Of a DNA stretch of 64,000 bases, positions 1-11,657 are shown piece after piece; position 1 is the first letter of the stretch; each line of letters opens with the position of its first letter. A program made the translations under genes and the position numbers. The stretch is from Wurfbainia villosa (Eukaryota; Streptophyta; Magnoliopsida; Zingiberales; Zingiberaceae), in contig CM045990.1 in NCBI GenBank assembly GCA_025175895.1, positions 41,412,658 through 41,476,657 on the forward strand. Direction: 5' to 3'. The notes under the pieces were generated by a model that was not told the DNA's origin, searched no databases, and worked only from the letters and a program-made list of their open reading frames with translations.

Positions 1-409
1 GGATTTAAAGGGAAGTATTGCTGCGATTCCGAGGTCTTGAAAGTCGTTCAAAGCAGCGAAGATCAAACGTCAGCTCGCTTGTAAAGTGTTGTAATTTCAT
101 TTCTTTTATTTGCTTGTATTTTTTGTTTATTGTTGTAAATACTATTGAAAAAGGTTTTCACCACCTCCAGTGTGTTGTCGAGAAGGAGAGAAGGTTTAGT
201 GGAGTAGACACTAAATCCTGACCGTGAAGTAGAAACCGTAGGTTCCGAACCACATAAAATCCTTTGTCTTGTGGTTGTGTTTGTCGTGTATTCATTTTCG
301 TATTGTATTTTTGTTTTCCATTTGTCTTATGACTATAGTGACGAACACGATCGAGTCGAAATCGAAGATGCTATTCACCCCCTTCTAATGCATCAAATTG
401 ATCCCAACA
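1..409 (+). repeat. 3' end of a Ty1/copia-type LTR (truncated by window edge)
   Basis: This is the downstream part of an LTR of the family that recurs through the window. It has the same order of blocks as 34900-35242: a 'TTTCACCACCTCC..GAGAAGGA' block, 'GTAGAAACCGTAGGTTCCGAACCACATA', then 'GCTATTCACCCCCTTCTA' and a terminal CCCAACA at about 403-409. No primer binding site follows; copia element A starts directly after it, so this LTR was either cut or is the host of that insertion. The short open frames here are not genes. Confidence 0.7.
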
Positions 410-1955
410 TTAAGATGTTTGTCAGCGATAGAGATGCTAAGACATCACTGATCGTTTCCTGAGCACTCCCAAATAATCGACAAGTCTAAGTGAGCAGCAG
501 AGTGTGATGTTGGAGTTACATGAATGGTTTCGAATCTAGTTCGAGTAAGAAAGATGTTGAGGTATGCATTCAATGAAGTTTTTTTAAAATAGATTCGTCC
601 CCTCTGGATGTGCTACAAGGTCATGTTGGACGTCTATTTTCCAGGACACAATAGTGAAATCACAATCTCAACCTAGCACTAGTTGTCATGGCAAACTGAA
701 TATGTACCTAAATGTTATCACGAGTGCCTGTCGAGTGAAGAATTACTGTGAAAAGGAAGGAAGAAGAAATAAAGGGATCAAGTGGAACAAGCTTTTCAAA
801 CTTTCTTTCTCTCTGCCTCATTCTCAATTCTCATTCTCTTTCTTTGTTGAGCTCTTATAGTCTTTTTATAGAGAAGCTTACTTGAGCCGCAAGCAACCTT
901 TTCTTGCACGCTAAGCAACTTCAACTTTCTTATGTGCTAAACAACTTCAGCTTTCTTATATGCTAAGTAACTTTAGTTTGCAAGCGCGACAAGCAATGTA
1001 AGAACGACAAGCAGCTCTAGCTTTCTTACGTGACAAGCAACTCCAGCTTTCTTATCACGATGCAATGCAAGTGCAACAAGCAGCTCTAGTTGTCTTGCGC
1101 GGTAAGTAACTTAGTGTGAGCTCAACCATGCAACAAAGAACTATGTCACACACTTACTGATTCACATGGACACATTGTGTCCCGACCGATCCCGATCGTC
1201 ATTAGTTAGTCGATTTGGGTTAGGTCCGTGGGTGGCCCGCCCACGAATAATTTAAGCAAGTTAGGTTGAAATTTTATCAACCTATCATCTGGCGAGCCTA
1301 AATGGATCAACCCGCGCGGGTTGTGGATCAAGACCGGTCGGCCCATGGCGAGCTTGGGTTGACCCGCAGATTAAGAAAGTTGAAAGTCCTCTCTCTCGTA
1401 AAGCATTTTTAATTTGTCTGTGCATTTACTGTACTAAATGAACTTAATTTAATTTATCATACTCAACTAATAGGAGAAAATAATGTCTCTAGTTGAACTC
1501 TTGTTTCTTCCAAATGAAATTATTTTGATTATATATCAGTGACACTTCAAGATAGTATTTTTAGAAAAAATAATAGCGTAATTTTAGAGTTTTTTTATTA
1601 TTTTTTTTTATGGCTTGTGGGTTGGCCAGCCTAATCTGCAACCAGCTTTAGGTTGAGTTAGGGATTTCTCAATCCATCGGCATTGCAGGTCGGCCCGCCT
1701 CTCCCCGCTAACTGTTGAGCTTATGACATATTAGTCCGCCCTACCATAGGTTAGCCCTTTTGACAGCTCTAGCAGCAGTGTTCACACAAAAACTATTTGG
1801 TTTTGCGTAATCCGGACCCTGGATACATATCCCTTTCTGCAATTTCATATTAGCTGTAATGCCACTCAATTTACTTTTCAAGGTGAGACTATGATCTCCT
1901 ACACATAGGAGTCTATGCCCATCTATTATTCATTTTCATTCACATTTTTCAAACA
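410..1955 (-). repeat. 3' LTR of copia element A
   Basis: It aligns with 8111-8490 plus 10525-11089, sharing for example the stretches around 590-620 and 8290-8330 (GATTCGTCCCCTC), and 1150-1190 and 10880-10910 (GGACACATTGTGTCCCGACC). Around 890-1110 it holds degenerate tandem units of about 30 bp based on 'GCAACTTCAGCTTTCTTA', also present at 10620-10840. About 580 bp of foreign sequence lies inside at 1196-1774. Confidence 0.75.
1196..1774. mobile_element. hAT-like non-autonomous insertion in the LTR of element A
   Basis: This block is absent from the sister LTR, where 'CCCGACCGATC' runs on to 'GCAGTAGTGTTCAC' near 10910-10935. It ends in 'GACAGCTCTAG', which read backwards (CTAGAGCTGTCAAAAGGGC) resembles ends common in plant hAT-type MITEs, and both end regions are rich in GGCCCGCC/GGCCCG words. 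A target duplication is not evident, so the class is tentative and the ends are approximate. No coding frame is seen. Confidence 0.5.
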
Positions 1956-2439
1956 ATTCTCAATATGAATAGAAACAAGGTATGTTATAGCATTCAGCAA
2001 TTGAGTCGTATAGAGGATAAGTAGGTATTATCCTTGGAATCTTCCCTTGTGAAGATCTATTTGCTCACGAACTGGCCAGTAGACACGATGTCTTTGAACT
2101 GTTCTATCGTTTGTGTAAGCAGTAATATCTCTTCACCCAGGACTCTCCCTGATACAGTTCAATTATCATGGATGTGTTCGTTCTTAGCCATAAACACGTC
2201 TAGTTCTATGAGAAGGTCTAAGAATTGTGTTTCAATTCTCTTCGAAGCAACCCCTCTTCTTTCTCATATAGGTGATCTCTCGAGAGTAATCCACATTACT
2301 TTGCTTAATCATTAAAAGTCGTATGTTTACCCTCCATCCTTTCACTATTCCATTAGAATCATGCCCCCGACTGTGATCTTACTTAGTCAGTGTAGTTAGG
2401 TTGTCCCTTTGAACTTAGTTCTTGGGATTTTCAATCTGC

Positions 2440-2997
2440 ATAAGTTGGGTTTCTTTTGTACCAACATTCCTTATCAGCATCAAGCTCATTCCCTGTGATA
2501 AGCTCACAACTAACTCTCTATTTAATCCTTTGGTTAGCAGATCGGCTATATTATCCTTTGACTTCACATAGTTAATAGTGATAACTCCTATTGAGAGTAG
2601 TTGCCTAATGATATTATGTGTATGACGTATATGTTTAGACTTACCATTATACAGATGACTCTATACCTAAGCAATTGTTGATTGGCTATCGCAATGTATG
2701 CAAATTATCGATACCAATTTCAGCCATCTAAGAACATCTTTTTAGTATTGTCGTAGTCATTCAACCTCTTTACCACTCTTGTCAAGGGCTACAAACTCAT
2801 ATTCCATCGTAAATCTGATCATTACAGTTTACTTAGAATATTTCCACAAAATAGTTGCACCTCCCAAAGTGAATAAATATACACTCGTAGACTTCGAATC
2901 TTTTATATCAGATATCCAATTTACATCATTGTATCCTTCGACTACAATAGGATATCTCTTATAGTGCAGTCCATAATCACGAGTATACTTTAAGTAC
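2440..2997 (-). pseudogene. Copia element A RNase H, C-terminal part
   Basis: Translated on the minus strand with several frameshifts, this shows copia RNase H landmarks in order: 'YGLHYKRYP', 'NWISDIKDSKST', 'LGGATI', 'TMEYEFVALDKS', 'IHCDSQSTIA', 'KSKHIRHTHN' and 'VKSKDNIADLLTKGL'. It continues the half at 4627-4743; the two are split by the Mutator-like element at 2998-4626. Stops and frameshifts make it non-functional. About 480 bp between here and the 3' LTR holds no further domain I recognise. Confidence 0.85.
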
Positions 2998-4626
2998 GAC
3001 AATTTATCATTTCACGTTCTTAAAACGGGAAAATACCGAAATCGCGTACGTAACTTTCATAATTACCAAATCATGTATTACTTTCCAGATTTACCCCTCC
3101 CCTCAATATTCTATTTTTTTAATTAATGGAATAGTTCCATTAGTCGATTTCGGACGAAACCGACTGATGGACCTAAATAACTTGGAATCATATGATTTGA
3201 AGACCTTTGTGCTCCTCTCGCACTCAATAATATGTACGTGACTTCGAAAAGCATTGTGATACACCATATTGGAAGCAGCGATTTTTTAAACTTCAATTTT
3301 TTTTAATGGAATAGCTTCATCAGCCGGTTTCATTCAAAATCGACTGATGGACCTAGACAGCTCGGAATCACGTGATTCAAAGACTTATGTGCTCTTCTCG
3401 CACTCTATAATACGTATGTAATCTTAGAAAGCATTGTGATACACCGTTTTGGAAGCAGCGATTTTTGAAACTTCAAATTTTTTTAATGGAATAGCTCCAT
3501 CAGCCGGTTTCATTTAAAATCGACTTATGGACCTAGACAGCTCAGAATCACGTGATTCGAAGACCATATGCTCCTTTCACACTCCATAATATATACGTGA
3601 CCTCGGAAAGCATTACGATAAATCATGTTGAGAGCAGCGATTTTTGTCACTCATGCCCCATATGTGAATTGTGATCGAAAGAACATTTCAAATGCTACGA
3701 CGACGATACCCGTCGGATGAAGTCACCGATGAGTTCCTCAGACTCCCTCACTTATGCAAATATAAAACTTCAAATTTTTTAATGGAATAGCTCCATCAAC
3801 TGATTTCGTCTGAAACCGACGGATGGATCTATATAGCTCAGAATCACATGATTTGAAGACCTTTGTGATCATCTCGCACTCCATAATATGTACGTGTCAC
3901 TTGGGTCAGGGAGTATCGTCGTCGTAATATTTGAAATGTTCTTTCAACCACACTTCACATATCAAGCATGATTGATAAAAATCACTGCTCTGAACACGAT
4001 TTATCACAATGTTTTCCGAGGTCACGTACGTATTATGGAGTGCGAGAAGAGCACATGGATCTTCAAATCACGTGATTCCGAGCTATCTAGGTCCATCAGC
4101 CGATTTCGGACGAAACCGACTGATGGAGTTATTCCATTAAAAAAATTCAAAGTTTCAAAAATCGCTGCTCCCAAAACGGTGTATCACAATGCTTTCTGAG
4201 ATCACATACGTATTATGAAGTGCGAGAGAAGCACATAGGTCTTCGAATCACGTGATTCCGAACTGTCTAGGTCCATTAGCCGATTTTGGACGAAACCTAC
4301 TACGGCTTATTCCATTAAAAAAAATTGAAGTTTCAAAAATTGCTACTCCCAACATGGTGTATCACAATGCTTTCCGAAGTCATGTACGTATTATGGAGTA
4401 CGAGAGGAGCACAAAGATCTTCGAATCATGTGATTCTAAGCTGTTTAGGTCTATCAGTCGGTTTCGTCCGAAACCGACTGATGGAACTATTCCATTAATT
4501 AAAAAAATAGAATATTGAGGAGAGGGGTAAATCCGAAAAGTAATATGCAATTTGGTAATTATGAAAATTACATACTCGATTTTGGTATTTTTTTAATTTT
4601 GAGAACGTGAAACGGTAAATTGCCGC
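2998..4626. mobile_element. Mutator-like foldback element with internal tandem units
   Basis: The element is a large imperfect inverted repeat. Its ends match as inverted repeats: GACAATTTATCATTTCACG on the left and, complemented, GCGGCAATTTACCGTTTCACG on the right. It is flanked by 9-bp near-identical repeats TTTAAGTAC (2989-2997) and CTTAAGTAC (4627-4635), as expected for Mutator-like elements. Inside are about four forward and three reverse copies of a 175-180-bp unit with 'AATGGAATAGCTCCATCAG' and a palindromic G-box, GAATCACGTGATTC (3365-3378, 3545-3558, 4245-4258; one mismatched at 4065-4078). A second inverted pair (about 3672-3710 and 3918-3952, AACATTTCAAAT) lies near the centre. No transposase frame is seen. 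The split RNase H codons rejoin across the target duplication, which confirms the limits. Confidence 0.85.
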
Positions 4627-5600
4627 CTTAAGTACCTCAACACTTTGGTTATCTCTTTCCAATATCCAAGGATTACTCTTGTATCTACTTAGTTTACTCA
4701 CTGCATTGGCCAAGTCTGATCGTGTACAACTCATTAAATACATCAGACTTTCAATTACCCTGGAGTACTTTATCTGAGAGATACTCTCTCAATTTTTTGA
4801 GAGATGTAAACTTGTATGTACCAGTGTTCGTGTCAACGTTGTATCATCCTTGTTGAATCGATCAAGAATCTTGTCCACATAATGGGACTAACTTAGCACA
4901 AGTCCTTCTGAATTTCTAAGAATTTTAATTCCTAGAATTACATCAGTAAGCCCCATATCTTTCATGTCAAATCTTGAGTTCAACAAGGCTTTAGTGAATG
5001 TAATGATCTTATCATTGCTTCTAAAGTTAAGTATGTCATCTATGTATAAACATAAGATGATGCAAGCATCTTCAATGTTTTTCATGCAGACACATTTATG
5101 ATATTCATTGATTTTAAATCCACTTTTCTTCATGGCATTATCAAACTTTTTATATCACTGTTTTGGAGCTTGCTTCATGTCGTATAATGACTTTACCAAT
5201 CTACAAATCTTATTTTTTTGCTCTGGTATATAAGACCCCCAGGTTGTTATATATAGATTTCTACTTCTAAATCTTCATTTAGAAAGGGCGTCTTTACATC
5301 CATTTGGTGCACTTTCAAATTCCATAGAACGGCAATAGCTAACAACGAAAGTTATTCTCGATACTAGAGAATAAGTATCAAAGTAATCAAGGTATTTATG
5401 TTGTCAGTAACCTTTAATTATTAATCTAGTCTTATACTTATCTATCATGTCATCTGCTTTCATTTTCTTCCTAAAAATCCACTTGCAACCTAACAATTGA
5501 CTTCAAGGAGGAAGATACATAAGTTTCTAAATGTGATTTTGTAAAAGTGAATTAATTTCAGATGTAATTATCTCTTTCCAATTAGGTCTCTCAGAGCAAC
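4627..5600 (-). pseudogene. Copia element A reverse transcriptase and start of RNase H
   Basis: The minus strand carries the copia reverse transcriptase: a QLLGCKWIFRKK-like entry at about 5460-5500, the catalytic YIDDIL box (YVDD type) in the frame 4888-5133, and 'MKDMGLTDVILGIKI' after it. The linker 'MYLMSCTRSDLANAVSKLSRY' follows in 4495-4743 and leads to RNase H. Frameshifts and stops break it (for example just after 4888 and near 5150). It would copy element RNA into DNA if intact. It cannot be active. Confidence 0.85.
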
Positions 5601-5639
5601 TTACTGTCTTTGAGTAACTTTGAGGCTCACTTTCTAATA

Positions 5640-6900
5640 TGAAAGTAATAAAATCCATTCCGAAGGATTTCTCTACCCGAGCTCTTTTGCTTCGTCTAAG
5701 CTCAATCTCAACTGGTCCATCCTCTTCCTTTACTTTATCTTATGGTTCAAATGCTCTTTTTGAGGAACTTCCTTTCTCTCAGGTCTTACAAGGAAACATA
5801 TAATTGCAAAACGAGAAATTTCTTGATTCAATAATCAAGTCTTTATATATCTCCGATATTTGAGACTGATACACAAGGAACCTATAAGCACTGTTGTTAC
5901 GTGTATATCCAATAAATATACAATCAACAAACTTTGATTCTATCTTGATCTTTTTTGGATCAAGTGCCAAAACTTTGGTAAGACACCCCACACTTATAAA
6001 TATTTGTAGGAAGGTTGTCTTCCATGTCATAAGGGGCTCTTCTCTATTCTTTTCCAAGGTAACCGATTTAAAAGGTAATTAGCCATCGATATAGCTTTAC
6101 CCCCACATGTCCTCTGGCAACCCAGAGCTTAATAGAAGAAAATTGGTTCTCTCTTTTAGGATACGATTATTTCACTTAGTAGTACCATTTTACTGAGTAT
6201 AAGGAGTTGTTTCATGACTGATTTTATGTTCAGCATACAACTTAGTAAATGATGATACATATTCACCACCTTAGTCACTCCAAACTACCTTAATTTTCTT
6301 ATTAAGTTAGTTTTCAATCTCATTCTTATAGAGAACAAATTTCTCTATAGTTTCATCCTTACTTTTAAGAAGATGCACACAATATTTTATATTATCATCT
6401 ATAAACGTGATGAATTATTTGTTTCCACCGCGTGTCGGCATATCTTTCAAATCACAAATGTCGGTGTGGATTAAGCCGAGTGGTTCACTACTTTCAACAT
6501 GTTGAAAAAATAACCTTATCATTTTTGCTTCAATACAAATCTGGCACTTGTGTTTTGGCGTAAGGTTGAATGTAGGTATGTTTTGCATGTTAATTAATCT
6601 ACATATCACACGTAGTTAATATGTCCCAGTTTACTATGTCGTAAATTAGAAGACTCAAGCATATAAGCAAAAGAGCTTTCACCTTTATTAACTTGAGGCT
6701 TAATAGCCAATACACTAAGTTTCAACAACCCATCATTTACATACCTTTTTCCTACAAATATTCCACGTTTAGACAACACATCTCTGTCCACCTCAAAAAT
6801 AATACAAAAACTATGTTTGCTAAGAAGTGATCTAGATATTAGATTCTTTCAAATCTCCGGAAGATACAATATATTGTTAAGAGTCAGGTCCTTGCACGAG
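5640..6900 (-). pseudogene. Copia element A GAG-pre-integrase and integrase
   Basis: The frame 6606-6791 carries the pre-integrase region ending in 'LRHSKLGHINYV', the start of the HHCC zinc finger. The frame 6415-6609 supplies 'CQICIEAK' and 'GLIHTDICDL', with the first core aspartate. 'VVWSD' with the second core Asp region lies near 6280-6300, and the C-terminal part 'GCLTKVLALDPKKIKIESK' with 'CIFIGYTRN' lies in 5779-6057. Several stops and frameshifts separate these pieces. The family inserts element DNA into the host genome; this copy is dead. Confidence 0.85.
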
Positions 6901-6923
6901 GTCATCCTTAGTGTCACTTCACC

Positions 6924-8010
6924 TTAGCCCTTAATATCTGTGGTTGCTGAGTTCCCCATAAACAACTTATCTCCATCTTGGATTTTTACAAAGTTATGGA
7001 GCAGCTTCTGATTGCAGCACACATGTCTGGTGGAGCAGGCATCAATCCACCAGTATTGCAGATTGGAACTTATCAAGTTCACCTCGGAGATCATAGCACA
7101 AAGGTCTATGTCGGGTCCCTCGTTCAGGTTGGTCTCCTGCTTCTTCTTTGGCTTCTTGCAATTCCAAAAACTTGTGACCGACTTGGTTATAATTGTAACA
7201 TTGCCCAGAAAACTTCTTCTTAAAGTCACCTCCTTTGGGTCTCATACTGAAAAATTTGGGATTCTTCCATTTCGAGCTTTTACCGTGCTCGATCATGTTG
7301 GTTTTTATAGTAGCCTGTGAGAACAAGTTTCTCTCTGAACTCTTGTTTTCTTCTTCAATTCGAAAGTGAACAATAAGTTCCTCCATAGCCATCTCCTTCC
7401 ACTTATGCTTCAAATAGTTCTTAAAGTCCTTCTAGTCGAGAGGTAGCTTCTCAATGATTGTTACCACCTGAAAGGATTCACTCAGCATCATGCCTTCAAA
7501 GTATATCTTATGCAGAATCACCTAAAGTTCTTGGATTTGACTAATCACTGTTTTGGAATTAGCCATTTTGTAATCTAAGAATCAAGCAACGATGAACTTT
7601 TTGGGTCCTACATCCTCCGATTTATATTTCTTGTCCAGGGACTCCCAAAGCTCTTTTATTGTTTTCTTGTAGCATACACAACGTATAACAAATTGACAAA
7701 GCAGTTGAGGATATAGTTACAACACAGAAACTTAAAATAACTCCATGTGTCCACTGCAGTGATAGTTTGAGCATCACTCATATCCTTAGTATACTTAGGA
7801 GGTTCCTCGGTCAAGACCCGAGTCGGATTCAGCATAGCAGATAGAAAAATATTTTCTGCTACCATCGCTTGAAGTTCAACTCAGTGAACTTCTCTGATTT
7901 CTCCTCATGATTGATTGGAACATTTTCAATCGGAGCGGAGGAGGTCATCATGTGTTGAGTCTGTTACATCTTAACGTCATTCATAGTTATCTCAACAGAA
8001 CGAATCTATT
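6924..8010 (-). pseudogene. Copia element A gag and protease
   Basis: Gag starts near 8000 on the minus strand. It runs through 'KFTELNFKRW' (about 7870), the frame 7656-7865, and the UBN2-type region 'FKNYLKHKWKEMAMEELIVH' near 7340-7430. Its zinc knuckle CYNYNQVGHKFLE (about 7170-7210) is damaged: the second Cys of C-x2-C and the last Cys are lost. The protease follows in 6924-7073 with 'WWIDACSTRHVC', where the usual D-S/T-G catalytic triplet reads DAC. Frameshifts join the parts. The gene is inactive. Confidence 0.8.
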
Positions 8011-8110
8011 TTGAGACGGTTGGAAGATTTTCTTCCGTAAGACAGACTATTATCGGACTTTACAGGAATAATTTGAATTGAAATAACTAAAAATACAATT
8101 CAAACTTATC

Positions 8111-8490
8111 TGTTAAGATGGTTGTCAACGATAAAGATGTTAAGACGTCATCGATCATTTCCTGAGCACTCCTAAATGATTGACAAGTTCAAGTGAGCAG
8201 TCGAGTGTGATGTTGGAGTTGTGTAAATGGTATCGAATCTAGTCCGAGTAGGAAAGAAGATGTTGACACCTACGTTCAATGCAGTTTCTTTAAAATAGAT
8301 TCGTCCCCTCCAAATGTGCTATGAAATCACATTGGGCATCTATTTTCCAGAATACAACAGTGAAACCATGATCTCAACCTAGCACTAGTTGTCATGGCGA
8401 ACTGAACATGTACCTGAATGGTATCACGAGTGTCAGTCGAGCGAAGAATTGCATGGCAAAAAAGGAAAGAAGAAGAAATAAGGGGAGCAA
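8111..8490 (-). repeat. 5' LTR of copia element A, first part
   Basis: It matches 410-790 of the left LTR in order (for example AACGATAAAGATGTTAAG, GATTCGTCCCCTC, TAGCACTAGTTGTCATGGC). It stops at AGCAA, where the solo LTR is inserted; the rest of this LTR resumes at 10525. No canonical tRNA-Met primer site is visible next to it. Confidence 0.75.
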
Positions 8491-10519
8491 TGTTGGGACC
8501 GTTGTGTGGCGCTAGAAGGGGGTGAATAGCGTTCAACTCAATCTTTTTCGATTTCGTTCGTGATTACTTGTCTACAAAATGGTAATAGCAGCGGAAACAA
8601 AAACAAACACAAAACAAGCACAGATCACTACACCGGGATTTTATGTAGTTCGAAACTCTAGTTCCTACTCCACGGCCTAGTCCTCATTCGATATATCCCA
8701 CTATCTCTTCTCCTTCTCAGAATCACACCGGAGACAGAGAAACCCCTTACAATCTGGAGCTTATAAGAAAACAACAATCAAATACAATTATAAAGGAAAT
8801 AAAACGAAATATAGTGTTGCAGCACTTTACACAAGATTGTTTTAGCTTGGTTGCTTGTTTGGTTGCTTTGAGAATGCCTTGAAGATCTGAATTGCAGTAG
8901 TTAATCCCCCTCAAAATCTCCAAGAAACTGGCATATGCAAATCACCACGGAGCCCCCTTCTTATAGACTCTCCAACAGGCTGATTTTTAATCGCTTCGCC
9001 ACGGCCGAGCTACCTCGACTAGGAAATATTACCATTGCCAACGGTAACTTTTCTTGCTTATGACCTGTCTTAACTTAGGTCTAGTCGAAGAGTCGCCTTG
9101 ACTAACAACTTAGTCGAGGTCCTGGTAGAGCATGTCTCGCTTCTGTGCACCTATACCTCGACTTTTCTTTCAGCCACTTGACTACTCAGTCGACTGTTTT
9201 GTCGAAGCTACTGTTTCTACGTTGCCTAAGCACTCTCGTGCTCGAGCACTATTTCCCAATCACTCGAGCACCATCAATCAAGATTCCGCCTCGACTGATG
9301 TCCTCAGGGCGATCCCGAGCACCGAGTTCTCAATCGCCCGAGCACCCGAGCTCAATCAGTTGAGGTTCCGCCTCGACTGATGTCCTCAGTGTGATCCCGA
9401 GCATCAAGTCCTCAATCGCCCAAGCACTGCAGCGCCTGAGCGATTTTCCCTCGTCGCTTGAGCACTCGACCAGTCGACTGGTCCAAACCACCAGTCAACT
9501 ACCCGAGCACCTTCCCAAGTGTCGCGAGTTCCTCACTCGCCCGAGCACTTGATCAATTGAGTAGGCAGAGCCACCAGTCAACTAGTACATCTCAAACTGA
9601 GATTTAACGCATCAAGTACGATCCGCTCGTACTTGACGCTTACCCTTAGCCTAGACCTAAACTTTCAAGCTTTTTCCATCAGTCTCGCGTCTTTAGGATG
9701 CATCCGAGTCCTCCACGACTCCTCACCCTTTGCGCTAGCCTTCAAGTACTTCCTTCGACTTTGTCATACTATCGAGTTACCCTTAACCTAAACCTAAGCC
9801 TTTTAGCTTCTTCCATTGGCCTCACACCTTTAGGATACATCTGAGTCCTCCACAACTCCTCACCCTTTGTGCTAGTCTTCAAGTGTTTCCTTCGATTTTG
9901 TTATGCTATCGGATCTTTCTTTGCCAAGAGGTCGCACCTCCGGGACTTCCATTGCCAAGCTACACTTAGATTTTCCTTGTCAAGTCTCCATACTTAAACT
10001 TTTCTTGCCAAATCTTCATATTTGGACATTTCCTTGCTAAGCACTACACTTGGACCTTCCTTACCAAGTTTTCATACTTGGACTTTCGTTGCAAGTGCCC
10101 ATACTTCAACTTTCCCTTGTCAAGCACGATCTCCTCAATCTGTTGGGATTTCACTTGTCAAGCACAGTCTCCTCGACCTGCAGGGGCTTTCCTTGCCAAG
10201 CATGATCTCCTCGATCTGCCGGAACTTCACTTGTCAATTACAGTCTCCTCGACTTGCCAGGACTTCCCTTGCCAAGTACGGTCTTCTCGATCTGTCGGAA
10301 CTTCACTTTTATCAACTACCAGTTTGACTTTACCTGTCAAGTCTCTAGTCAACCTTGACATACTTACTTCTCGGTCTACAACTCCATATGACTACAGATG
10401 TGCCATATCATCCAGTCATATTGTCAAATGTATTGTCAAGCATCAAAACTTTACTCGAATCTTACTCGAGTTTGGTCAACCTTGACCTGAGATTGATTGC
10501 ACTAATAATCTCCCCAACA
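8491..10519 (-). mobile_element. Solo LTR of the window's main copia-type family
   Basis: A 2029-bp block starts TGTTGGGACC, ends CTCCCCAACA and is flanked by the 5-bp duplication AGCAA (8486-8490 and 10520-10524). Read on the minus strand it has the family order: TGTTGG..TGCAATC start, CCAAG-rich repeats, SalI-type GTCGAC words, and 'TATTCACCCCCTTCTAGCG' near the end. The internal region is missing, so recombination between two LTRs has removed it. Degenerate tandem units of about 33 bp based on 'TCTCCTCGACCTG' occupy about 10118-10310. Open frames such as 9132-9380 and 10078-10485 are translations of this repeat. Confidence 0.9.
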
Positions 10520-10524
10520 AGCAA

Positions 10525-11089
10525 GAGGAACAAGCTTTCTTTCTCTTTGCTTCATTCTCATTCTCTTTCTTTGTTGAGCTCTAATAGTCTTTTTATAGAG
10601 AAGCTTGCTTGAGCCGCAATCAACCTTTTCTTATGCACTAAGCAACTTCAGCTTTCTTACGTGCTAAGCAACTTCAGCTTTCTTACACGCTAACTTTAAT
10701 TTGCAAACGCAACAAGCAACGTAAGCACGACAAGCAACTCTAGCTTTCTTGTGCGATAAGCAACTCCAGTTTTCTTATGCGACAAGCAATGCAAGCACGA
10801 CAAGCAGCTCTAGCTTTCTTGCGCGACTAGTAACTTAGCGTGAGCTCAACCATGCAAAAGAGAACTATAGCATGCATTGGCTGATTCACATGGACACATT
10901 GTGTCCCGACCGATCTAATGCATGCAGTAGTGTTCACATTAGAACCATTTGGGTTTTGCACAATCTGGGTCCTGGATCCGCATCCCTTTTTGCAATTTCA
11001 TATCGGTTGCAATGTCACTCAATCCACTTTTCCTGCACATAAGAGTCTATGCCCATCCATTATTCATTTCCATTCACATTTTTCCAATA
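10525..11089 (-). repeat. 5' LTR of copia element A, second part
   Basis: It continues the LTR interrupted at 8490. It matches 781-1195 and 1775-1955 of the left copy, including 'TTTTTATAGAGAAGCTTGCTTGAGCCGCAA', the ~30-bp tandem units and 'ATTATTCATTTCCATTCACA'. It lacks the 580-bp hAT-like insertion seen in the left copy. Confidence 0.75.
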
Positions 11090-11657
11090 TTTGTTTCCTA
11101 TAAATATAAAATATTAATTCTTCTTCTAATTATAGTATCTACTATGTCCATTACTTTACCAGTGAGCACTCCTATATATATTCTATGCTCCAAATCTTAG
11201 ACAATCAATTTTTCTATAATATTTATTCTTCTCCAATTTATGGTGTGAGATTTCTTGTATATTTAACATTACACCTAAGTTCTCATGAAGATGTTTTTGT
11301 TGAAACATTATCGTAAATCCATATAATGCGTACATTCTAGGGAAGGACCTACCATTAGTATAATAGTGTGATAAATCTATTAATTGAGCATTTGCTTGAA
11401 TTCAATACTGATTGAGAACCTAACACAAGCCTCACCTTTTTTTATCCGGACTTAGGACAGACATCAGTGAGTTTTTTATTCCTTACATACAATTTTACTT
11501 AATTTATTTAGTTATAAAAATAGAACTAACAATTAGATAGATAATTGAATTAAATATTATCATTATATTGCACTAGTACTTAATATGTTTTGACATGTGT
11601 TAAAGCATGTTTTTTATGCACTTTTACTAAAACTAAAATTATAAAGAAACAACTATA
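11090..11657. other. AT-rich spacer
   Basis: I see no gene, clear repeat or structured element in these 568 bp. The base composition is AT-rich and the short open frames are not supported. Confidence 0.5.

Larger units (their letters stand above)
410..11089 (-). mobile_element. Copia element A: old, broken Ty1/copia retrotransposon
   Basis: Two related LTRs (410-1955 on the left; 8111-8490 plus 10525-11089 on the right) flank a minus-strand gag-pol relic in the copia order gag, protease, integrase, reverse transcriptase, RNase H. The LTR copies differ by many substitutions and small indels, so the insertion is old. Three later insertions interrupt it: a hAT-like element in the left LTR, a Mutator-like foldback element in RNase H, and a solo LTR in the right LTR. 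I could not find a matching target duplication or a standard primer site, so the outer limits are accurate only to some tens of bases. Confidence 0.8.
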
